Positions 24,601 to 35,109 of a stretch of DNA of 64,000 nucleotides are shown here, in pieces. Every line of letters begins with the position of its first letter. Position 1 is the stretch's first letter. Location of the stretch: the NCBI RefSeq assembly GCF_037975245.1, contig NC_092577.1, positions 35,146,898 to 35,210,897 of the forward strand. The letters are read 5' to 3'. Under the pieces are notes generated by a model, which did not search any database, was not told where the DNA came from, and saw nothing but the letters and a program-made list of their open reading frames with translations. Origin of the DNA: Apostichopus japonicus (lineage: Eukaryota; Echinodermata; Holothuroidea; Aspidochirotida; Stichopodidae). Both the position numbers and the translations under genes were made by a program.

Positions 24601-27600
24601 TGCTAGGTGACAGACACAAAACTTCTCCACCAGTTTAGGTGCCTGTGAAGAGTCAATAGAGAGACCTGATTATAAAAATCAAACTTGAATCAGAACATTA
24701 ACCTTGTTTTTTGCTCCTTGCTTTGACTAATAATACAGATTCAGTTCAGCACCCTGTGCACTCTCTTTGAAAGTTACAATAACTTGCTTCCATTTCATCT
24801 TTCATGGGAGGTGGATGGGAAAGGGAAAGAGGGTGGGAAGTAGACAGGAGGCATTACAGGCAGTTGATCTGGTATGTGTAATTTCCTATGATAAATTTGG
24901 TATTAATTACAGTACAGAGTACTCTAAATGTTGTGTGTCGCAAAAACAATTTATATATATATATACTGTATATGCTACCAGGATTTTAAAAATGTTTGCA
25001 TTCTCTCAGAAAACCTTGCCTCCCTACAGTCTTTCATGAAAACATGCACTTTAAAATACCTCAACAAGTACGCACAATACTTAGTTGTACAGTAATGACA
25101 CCTGACAAAGCATTGGCTTGGGCGCAACGGAAGCCTATAGTGATAGGTCTATATTGTGCACGGAAAAATAATAATCAAATAATGAAAGCTGTAACTAGTA
25201 CTGGGGACAGTTACATTAGAAGTACTGTACTTTGCATTTAAACAATACACTTTTTGTTCATTGAGCATTGCAGTATGGGCGGCCTTTTGGGCAAAAAATA
25301 CAACGATGAAACAAGAGACAAACAGACAAGAACAAAGATGAAAAGGAACAATGATAAGAATGTAGATAAACGACATTTACTGCGCGAACTAAATGAAAGA
25401 TCGCCCCCACGATTGAAATTTTCCCATAGATCAAAACGAAAGTTGGGACAGAATCAAAAGGAATAGCGGGCAAAAACAAACGGCCGTCAAAACAGACGGC
25501 GATATTCTAAGCATGCCTCTTTTTCTTAGAAATACCCTCAGCATACGGCAATGGCGCAGCTCGAACCGGATCTTGCTGCATAGAAATTTTGTGTCTTAGC
25601 GTTATAATTATCAGGTCGATATGTACTTGGTCACGGTGACAAGGCCTGTCTATGATAACCATTATGACAGTGTCCCTCGTCTGCCTCTGCCCTGGCTAAA
25701 ACATTCCCTTGTGGGCACAATGACAACACGACAATAGTCCAAACAGTTCACTGACCTTGTAAAGCACTGTGCAGCATGGTAGGACAGAAGTGTCGTGCAT
25801 ACAAGATGTCGTAACTACATTTCGTAATATAACACAGTCAAGGAAAACCAAAACAGCGGAATCTGTCCCTTTTAGTTCATAGGCATTTGTTCGTTTCGCA
25901 TGAGAGCGTTTGTAATAGATTTCATGCGAATGTCCTTTTGCTTACAACATCTTCATTTTTATGGTGGCGATTGATCTTTTTGTTCTGAAATGTGGATCAA
26001 TTTTGACTTCCCTGTGCTCCTTGTTTATCCTTCAGTGGCATGTGTTTGATATGTTTCGCTAAATGATTGGTTTTTGTTTCTCTTTTTAACTGTGCCTTTC
26101 ACAATTTTTAGTATTACATATGTTTGTTTCATTTTGCCTATTTCTTCTTTTCCAATTTTCTTTCTTGTTTATTTGTTTCATCGTTGTATTTTTTGCCAAA
26201 TGGCTGCCCATACTGTAGATGCAAGAATGTTTGCAGACAATGGTTATAGGTACTATTAGCCAATCAAATCTCAGGAAATTTGGAAATGCACCATTGACTA
26301 CTGTAGTTTCAGAATGAAAATCTTTGTAACAGGAGTCTTGTTAGCTCTGTACTTGGCAGTTTTTCAAACAAATTCAATCATCTATACAAAGGATTGGAAG
26401 AAATTTCAGTTCTTTTGACAAGTTGTGGTGTTTTGAAAAGAAAGAAAGATACTTAAAAAAAGTGTTTGTTATGCTTTGCATGGACCTAGATGTGAGAGTG
26501 TGTACTACAAAAAGTTTGCGTCCCCTGGACGCAAGCAATTTGAAGGTTTGGCAAACCCTGGCTAAAAGATTGCGTCCCAGACGCAGAATCCTGCGTTTGT
26601 AACAATGCTGTATATATCTTTATATATATATAAATATATCAATATATATCTATATATATAAATATATCGATATATATATATATATACCATTTTATGGCAC
26701 CAATGATCCTAAACCTAAAAAACTTGCAATGACAATTGTAATCAGTAGATATACATATAATTCCATGTACTGTGTATTGACCATAAACTAAACTAACCAA
26801 AGTATATATACAGAATAGATCTGATGGTCCTCATCACCTCCCCCCTCTCCCCCACCCCTTCTTTCCACACCCTATTTTGTCAGATACTGTACATGATGAT
26901 GCTGGATGCCTGCTAACAAACTCCCACCCAAGAACAAAATGACTAACCCCTTGACTTTCCTTCCTAGATGATATATTTTCATCCATGTTTATTTGAATTC
27001 AAGATCACACTTTAATATTCTTTACCTGCATTCCTTTACCAGCCCCTGGTGGTCCTAAAAGAATAGCATTTATACCAATTCCAACCTCATCTTCATTGAC
27101 TTCCTCAACTGGACCACTTCCTTCTAGCTCAGCGGCCATTTTCTGTTTTTTTTCCTTCCAAAATTGTCAAAATTATTTTGAAATTGAAATAATAATCAAG
27201 ATCCCACTGTAGTAACGCAAAGACTAGTCTGCTGTGTGTACTTCTTTGGTTATTAATTTCCTTGCCTTTCCTTCAAAATTGCAATTTCAACTTTTTAAGA
27301 CTAGAGAAGGTTTAGCTTCAACGATCTATAGCCGTAACAGTCGGGAAATAGACAGTGAGGTGAGACAAACGTTGTCCAAATAATGGTTTCGAAAAGTCTG
27401 TGAACAGATAATATCTAGCACGACAAGGACAATTTCACTGCAGCCCAAAATTAATTACTCCAGATTTGTGTGACAGTCTGTACGAACAAGGAAACACTAC
27501 TGTCCGTCTGTTATAAACCTGTATAGTACCACAGCACCATAAGCAACTTCAGATCAATAATCCAAACAGTGCAATGTTGATTAAATCTTCCTCGGTACTT

Positions 27601-30600
27601 TTAACGACCAAAATCCCACGATATCACGACAGGCCTCAAGGTTAAATTGAACACTCTCTCGCTCATGAAACCTTTCGTCCGATGATTCCAATTAATGATG
27701 CTATAAACGTTAACACTACTGTAGAAGCACTTAGGTACTTTGAAATTAGTAGTACTGAAAAATCCAACACACATCTAGATCCACAGTAGGAGTATGTTGA
27801 CAAGTCTGGCTTGCAATATTTGCTATTTTTTTTATGACACTCCCTTAGTTATCTACAGGCCTGCATTTTTAAGAACATGACGTCAATTTGCTATATGGTA
27901 GGAACTGTTAATACCGTCTGCAATATCAATCAATGATATGTGCATGTGGTAATATTAAACAGATTCTTTACAGTTAGTAATAATGTTACGTTGCTAGCTG
28001 GTTATGAAATACAACGCATTTTACAACACACTAGTCCAAGCACAGCTAGAGTAGTATAAAAATGTCCCAGGACAGTGGATGCTATATCCTGGTGTATACA
28101 CTACTTTTCCTGCAATCGAAAAATGTTAACCTTCCCTCGGAAATTTCCTGGTACTGAATGTATCAAACAGGAAATGTATAGTGTGGTCTGCATAGAGCTA
28201 GTACAGCCCTATACTGCAGATATCTGTGAAAATAAATATGCTGATCCGATCTATGGAGATCCTTGCCTTACTAACACTTGAGCGTTTTTGAGTGTCTTCG
28301 GATTCACGGTAGAATCTGGTATGTACTGTGTACTGAAGGGTAATAAATGACAAGCATAACAGCTGGTCCCTGGTATTCAATACGAGTACAGTGTACTGTA
28401 TATACTGTATATTACAGTGCTTCAGATGTGCGTCAGTTGTTCACTATGGAATCCCAGGGCAAGTAAAATTGTTTTGTTGTATGTGACATGTACACTAACT
28501 ATATATGGGTATGCTTAAGTACTGATTCCCAGATCCCAGGGTACTAACAATAATGGTAGTACTGTATAGTTGTAGCACGGTGTACTACTATGCATGGCTA
28601 ACTAGTACAAGTCTAAATTGATTGGTCACACGTACCTACCAGGGCAGTTTTACCTCCAAGAGATTGGAATGATGAAAACTGATTGCAATTAAGAGTGATG
28701 TGGATGTTTTAAATATTTATGGAGCATAACGGGGGGGGGGGAAGGGGGAGGGGTTGCCTGAGGATGAGTAATGGGTATCACAAGCTTTAATAAATTAAGA
28801 GACAGATGAGATGACGATTGATGTGTGGGATGGGTAAATTAAATACAAACAGGGGACTGATTGTGAATTGATCTGATTCAGCATGTGTTTGAGGGGGTTT
28901 GTAGTACTATTGAAGTGCTAATGACCCTGCAATTTAGTGTGGCCCTTCTTTGGTTTATATGCATAGGAAATGTAATTATGTTGTAACTTTTGTAGAACAT
29001 ACAGTATCTTTGTTTAAGAAGATGGAGAAAGAAAGGGGGTGGGGTGGGGGGGGGTATGGAGAGTGTCAGGGAGAGAGAGAAGCCGGAAGGGGAGTGGAAG
29101 GGATACTTGTATACTGTTGTTAATGTGCACAGTATGGGTTGTAATTACTACAACTGCATACCTTTAGGGAGGGGAAAGGGGAGGGGAGTGATGGGAGAAT
29201 ATAATATATTGTTACTGCTAATGTGTATTGTATTCATGTATTGCAAATTACAACTACTGTAGGGTACTAGGGTTGAAGTATTTATCTTTGATTACACCGA
29301 CACTATTACTGTATATTAATATGGCAGAGACGGGGACCATGTTGATGCAGGATCGGGGAGGTGGAATTAGAGGAATGGGATGAGGTTGGTTAGGTAGGTA
29401 GGACTGATATAACAATACCTCACTTAATTTAACTGTCCAAACGTACCTGTCTCCCCCATACTGTACATGAGCACTCCTATTGTACCCACTGTACTGTGCC
29501 AAGGTAAAAACCTGTTGTAACATTTACCACTCCCCGACCCCAGCAAGGCCATTGCCCACATTCTCTTTCTTGAATATAATTCAGAACCCCTATAACCCCC
29601 TCCCCCCCTACCAACATGTACACTGCAAGGAGTTTAAATCAGTCTGTTCCTTCTACAACCCCACACAGTCAAATTAACTACACCTGTACTGTACTATACA
29701 TACAGTATGTATATAATACATACTGCAATATATATACAGTATAATAGTGTACATACATACAAAAACTGCTCAAGGAGAACCACATGATGAAACGCACATA
29801 GTTTTCTGACACAGTGAACACTCAGTTTGAATGCAGCATTCCAGTATGTCTTCAATACAGGACCTTCAGAAACTGATGTGTTTGCATAATCTTTGAAAAT
29901 ACTTGTGAATTTGTGAAACAAGGCTTAAAATACAGTGATGCTAACCTTTGTGTACAGTATAAGCCTTTTCCCTTGAGGGAACATTACTAATTCTACATGT
30001 GGGAGTTCATGGAAAAACCAGTGCTTAGTAACAAGCATACTGCAAAAGTAGTGGAAAGACATGTGAGGTAGTTTCAAAGTATCTAACAACCATTTTCAAA
30101 GAAGTTTTGTGCTAATTATCTAAAAGTACTAATAATGCAAGGCTAGAATTTTTCCATTTTAGTAATCAATTTTCTAAATGAAAAAACAAAGCTATGGGGC
30201 AGGGATACAGTAATTTAGGCTACTACAACAAAACTAATTTTTTGTCTAAGGTAAGTTACCAGACCTTGGAAACTGCAGGGGTAAGGGAGAAGATGTCACC
30301 CAATGTCGCCCCTTTTCAGCGATGGAGGCTGGGTGGGATGGGGGATGGGGAGGGGTTAGGAATACAACAATGAATAACTTTTATACAGGGTGAATACATG
30401 AGTATAATGTTACAGTGAATGGGAAGACAAATACTGGAAGGAAAAAACATAAGAAATGCTTTTAACAACTAGAACTCAATACTGGTTTTTAAACACTCAA
30501 CTGTCCAAATGTTATAAACACTACTGTGCATGTCTGCAATGTGTACAACACATTATGTGCAGACAATGCAGTTGGGTTTTGGTTCACTAGGTGAGGGGTA

Positions 30601-33600
30601 AAATTGAACATTTATAATTTTTAATAAATTCATAGGTAAAATATTTCTCATGACCTTTGTTTTTATCTTCTTCTCTTATTTCTCCTCCAAGGGTACAGTA
30701 TATCACTGAACTGTATAGCATTAGCTTGTTCCATACCCTTTGTGGGACCTTTTATCTGATTGGCAAACTATCTTGTTTGCTTAGATAAAATGGCAGATAT
30801 ACAGGATAGTGTGTAGGATGACTGTGTGAAAGGTGACACAGTCATGTCAGTACAGAATACAGTATGTAATTTACTATCTGCATAATGTTCAAATCAGTAT
30901 TAAATCTAATTTGCTTGGTTTGTTATGCAAACAAATTCATAATGTACAATTTAAAAGCTCTTCACTACGGTAGATCCATCCCATATATAGATTCTGTGGT
31001 CTTTCTACAGTGTCTCTGCAAGCACAATGGATGTGTTGTACATTAAGGAATACGAAAATATTTTAGGGTCCAAAATTTTGTAAAGTGCTTTTTGAGGTTG
31101 ATGAATATTCTTTCACGTAACATATTACGACTAATTTTATCTTTACATGACCTAGTGATACAAGATACTGTATGTTAACATTTTACCTCGAAAATATAGA
31201 AAGGAAAACAAACAGAAAGTTACATATATATATTTTGTATCTTTTGTGGCACTATGACATCACAGATTCACAGAATTCACAAAATGACAACTCACAAACA
31301 TGAATTCTTAAAACTAGGATAGAGCTCTCCCAAATTAAACTCTAGGAGATAGAGCTCTCCCAAATGGAAAAAATTTTCTTAGCTGTTTGAGTGAGTTGTA
31401 CATCACACTACAAGCTAAAATGGTGGTTGGGTTTGTACTACTTTGTAATAGCTCACCATATAAAGCCTGTGGTATAGTAAGTACACTGCATGTACTACTG
31501 TAAAGCCTGCCAGGGTTTACCTTTACAAAGTAGTTATATGTAGCATACACAGTTGAACATTTCATTCATGAACAATAACGTACATGATACGCAACTAGCT
31601 GCATGTCATACACAATTTTTTTGTAGTTTCTGGCAGCGATATTACTTAATTTCAAATTTTACGAACTTATGAAACTTTGTACTGACATGATAATGGAAAT
31701 GACTGTAGGTAATTTTTAATCATTGATTAAAAATTAGCTAAATATTAACTGAAAGATACCAAGTGCAGGGTTGATTTTATGCTATTTTTGGTCACTACAA
31801 AATGCAAACCTTGCCCACACTGTGCTTATTTATAAATGGTACTGTATGGCGTCTTCACCTTAACTTTGTTAAATTATCACATGTTGAAGGCATGACTTTG
31901 ATATCATATTGCAATGTTCTGATAGGAAGGAGGCATGGAGGTTGTGAAACAGGGAATTAAGATGGTGGAAACACTCCAACATGATGGAAAATTTATGATT
32001 GTAGCTTAGATCACAGATTGCAGAGTGCCTCATGTGGTGTGCAGAATTAAGGTTGTTGCTACGTACAGTACATGCATTAAAGAACAGAATACAGATACAG
32101 AATGCATTAAAATCTGTTAACTGTCACTGGCATTTAGCCAGTACAACTTTAGCACAAATTTCGAGGCAGGTCTGTGTACATCCACACTACAGTATTGTGA
32201 CTCAGATACACAGTACTGTTTATCATACGGCTGTTAGGAGAGAGGAGAGGGGAATTGGAAGGAAATAAGGAAAAAAATCCTTTTTCTTCATCACCATGGC
32301 AAAATCCTTGTTGTCCCACTTATTTTACACTGAATGCAACTTTTAACATTGTTCAACGTCCACTGGGATACATGTGTTTGTTTGTGTCAGTATTCTCAAC
32401 AAAAATTTGAAGTAGAAAATTTGTAAAGTGAACTATATATAATAAGCAACATGAGCATTGATGGCTGTTAGCCTTTGGGGTTTTGCTACCAAAACTCCAA
32501 CTGTCCTCTCCACCCCACTCATACAAATTAAGTAAAATTATTGGTTTGTTACAACATTGTGGATATACAATAAACCGGATCTGAGAAGTAATAAAGTTAC
32601 ACAAACTTTCCAACAGCCACTTCAAAAACAAGAAACATTTACTGTGAAACATGCTTCAAAGTCAATACATTTGAAAACTTTGAAAAGGTCATCAAAAATT
32701 CCTTTGCATTCAAAATTTTAATAGTGCTCACATGAAGATTCAATCCTCCAAAATGGCTTAGAGGTTGTTTCGGCAAGGTTATAAGGGTGGTAATTCGAAA
32801 ACGATATGAACAGTTGGTAAAGATAGAATTTTAACTGTTTACAAATGTCTAAATTGTAGCATATTGGGACCAGTATCACTGTACTTGGCATTATGACATA
32901 AAAATGTAGTTGCATACATTTGCCTGGCTTTCTGAGGAATATAACATTAAAAGACATGTCATGCATAAATATCCTTAAGATTCTTCCAAGAAGTAAAGTG
33001 TTATCCCCCTAAGCTTCAGGATATGTATTCCAAATGAATATAGATTAGGTTACCCTAAAAAACAACAACAAAAACATTGAAAACTTTGTACAACCCTAAG
33101 TTAGGCATTAGAACTGTTAGTGTTACTATGCTACTAGATCTAGGGGCCTAGAACTTGTAGTACTAGTACTATAGCCTAAGCCTAGGTCAAAATGGTTTCA
33201 GCTATTCTCCGCACACGGTACTTTCCGCTGAAAAATTTCAACAAATTGTAACTGCTGGATGAACAGTGGGGTAATAACAGTTGCTTTTCGCATGTCTGTT
33301 TGGTCGATAACCATGATGTAAAATTTCAAAGAATATGTTCCCCAGCAGTCAATATTCTTGAATATAGGTAGGGCCTAGGCTAGGTCTTGGCAGAATTCCC
33401 AGGCCACAGTAATATTACTTTATTAGACCTCATGAGGCATACGCCAAGGTTAGTCTACATGACAATTTCTGCAACACAGACTTGCCACTGAGGATTCAAT
33501 GATAAAAGTTCACAACTGTCATTTGAACCTTGGCAATTTGTCAAACTTACCTGGGTGCCTTTTCCTGCTCCTGGTGGTCCAAGTAGGATAGCATTTACAC

Positions 33601-33649
33601 CATCGCTATCGTCAGCTGTAGCAAGTTTAGGAGCTGCCACAGGTGCCAT
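21671..33649 (-). CDS. AK2: Adenylate kinase 2 (distal first exon isoform)
   Basis: Minus-strand exons are 33649-33551, 24642-24406, 22598-22431 and 21889-21671, all phase 0. They encode 240 aa against 239 in human AK2. The enzyme converts ATP plus AMP to two ADP; AK2 is the form of the mitochondrial intermembrane space in animals. Motifs in order: P-loop [10 protein letters not shown] (24-33), [13 protein letters not shown] with the AMP-binding side, [33 protein letters not shown] and [22 protein letters not shown] forming the LID, and [13 protein letters not shown]. The C-terminus ends DKVMFV. A separate first exon at 27139-27026 gives a second isoform. Intron 1 is about 8.9 kb and holds a long-TIR element. 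The PRPP synthetase gene starts about 1.5 kb away on the other strand. Confidence 0.96.
24795..24895. repeat. dispersed G-rich repeat shared with EIF2B4 intron 7
   Basis: GGTGGGAAGTAGACAGGAGG, then ATCTGGTATGTGTAATTTCC, matches 16700-16765 closely. Only two copies were seen in the window, both intronic. The family is not identified. Confidence 0.55.
25271..26215. mobile_element. long-TIR non-autonomous element in AK2
   Basis: The left end CAGTATGGGCGGCCTTTTGG continues GCAAAAAATACAACGATGAA. The right end is its near-perfect inverse, ending GCCCATACTG. The strong inverted match is about 45 bp and fades over the next 30 or so. Total length is about 945 bp with no protein-coding signal. No clean target duplication is visible. 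It sits in the intron between exon 2 and the proximal first exon of AK2. Confidence 0.65.
26516..26600. repeat. small cluster of GCGTCC inverted repeats
   Basis: TTGCGTCC and GGACGCAA form an 8-bp stem at 26516-26534. GCGTCCCAGACGC follows at 26572-26584, then CTGCGT. The stretch stands out from AT-rich surroundings and runs up to an AT repeat. Confidence 0.5.
26610..26687. repeat. AT-rich microsatellite
   Basis: TATATATA-type simple sequence with interspersed CTT, CAA and CGA. Simple repeat only. Confidence 0.85.
27026..27139 (-). CDS. AK2: AK2 alternative (proximal) first exon
   Basis: Encodes 38 aa: [20 protein letters not shown], then [18 protein letters not shown], ending at a GTAAAG donor in phase 0. 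It can join the same exon 2 (24642) as the distal exon, giving a 245-aa isoform. The last 17 codons parallel the distal exon: seven codons differ silently and only two change the residue (V to I, T to M). This is the mark of an old duplicate kept as protein. The sequence before its ATG is purine-rich with no pyrimidine tract, so it looks like a true first exon with its own promoter. The ATG context is good (A at -3, G at +4). The last-but-one residue of the P-loop motif is Met where the family has Thr. Confidence 0.85.
27140..33550 (-). other. AK2 intron between the two alternative first exons
   Basis: No further exon was recognised. The interval is AT-rich, with many TACTGTA/TACAGTA words, poly-G runs near 28730 and 29050, and a short direct repeat (GATAGAGCTCTCCCAAAT at about 31318 and 31349). 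The part just right of 27139 should contain the promoter of the proximal isoform, but no clear element stands out. Confidence 0.55.
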
Positions 33650-35109
33650 TTTTATAGTATTTTTCAGATGCAGTCGTTATACCTTACCACGACAATACTG
33701 GTGATTTATTCACACAATAAGAGAATGATGACTTCGCACAACTGATTGAAAGAAGGAATATAAATGGAGACAATATACCTGTTTGCTTGGCAATATACAG
33801 GTCGAATCGTGTGTAAAATACCACACTAAGAATTGCTGCAGTAACGTAGTGTAACTGATTTGTATGACTGTTTACACAGTACAGACACCGCTTGTCCACG
33901 TGGTGTATATGCGTTTAGTGTAGAAGCGAATACGGGTCCGAAAGAGTTACATTAACAACTTTATAAAAGATAGAACTTTGAAGCTGCCGTTGGAATTTCA
34001 ACATTGCTAACTCATTAAACATGAAATTAGATACGGAAAATTGATTACTTAGACCTACTTAGCCAAACGATGAATTCTCATTCCTATTTCATTTACCATA
34101 TAAGCTTCCTTACTTTAGTGTCTGTGATTGCCAAAGTACGATGAACTTTATAGAGGTGACGGTAAAATATTGACCTGGAATTGATGCAAAGGACTGGTGG
34201 TAAACATTATTCAGCCCAGCCAGCACCCGTCCTGAGGATTATTAACAAAAACTTGGCTGTAACATAACCATCATTTCAGTTTCGCGAAGTACCCAAGAAT
34301 CTTCTAATAAAGGTAGTAGTAACCAGAATTTTAGTTTGACTAAGTTAGACCTAACGTTAGGATCTAGTATATGGTATACTTACGATGTTCAGATCAGCTA
34401 GTCTACGTTATCGCGTAATCAGTTCCAATGATATATCTGTACTTGAAAATGGATTCTCAATATTTTACTAACATCGACCAAAGCTCACTAGGGCCCGAGA
34501 AGCTAACAAATACTTGTAACAGACCTATTATTATTATTTAGGACTTCCGTGACTTGGGCTTAGGCTATGCCCAAATTACTTCTAAGTTCTATACACTAGT
34601 TATATTAGTTAGGGCTTAGACAGTTAAAGTTAGACAATGCAAATACCTTTTCATAAGCATGATTTGTAATTGTAAATATGATATCGTATAATTTAAAATG
34701 ATTTTAAAATTTATCATAGCAATTATTTCAATTAGGTGCCTTTGCCATCCAATTGCCAATGTATCAGAATTTTAGGTAACTGCTAATTCTGTGGTAAATT
34801 CTTAATAATGTCGTAGTTGGTTTTAACTTATAATTGAATTAATCTCTTTCTGCCTTTAATTTTTCTGAATATCCTAAAAGGTTGGAATTATATTTGGCTA
34901 ATTTTTTTTACACATCTACATCCTTCATAGATCTTTAAAAACTTTCTTGAATTCTCATTAGGATATAAGAACAAGTAAAACAAGATGGTATAATAATATT
35001 ACAAGTTTAAGTCCCTGTGTCTGGCTATCCTGGTCAATACTTACTCATAAGTAACTCCAGATGGCTTATGTTTCTGATTCAATAAAGGGACCTAATATAG
35101 GTGTCAGTC
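33650..35109. promoter_or_regulatory. divergent promoter interval, AK2 / PRPP synthetase
   Basis: Head-to-head gap of about 1.46 kb between the two start codons. A palindromic E-box CCACGTGG lies at 33896-33903, about 250 bases upstream of the AK2 distal ATG. On the plus side an ATG at 35061 would open a short upstream frame overlapping the PRPP synthetase start, if it is in the mRNA. No CpG island is obvious. Transcription starts are unknown. Confidence 0.4.

Noticed and set aside
27026-27139. Reading the proximal AK2 exon as a processed pseudogene fragment
   Set aside because: It is a single exon with its own ATG and intact donor, and its substitutions are mostly silent. A retrocopy would carry exon 2 sequence directly after the P-loop, which it does not.
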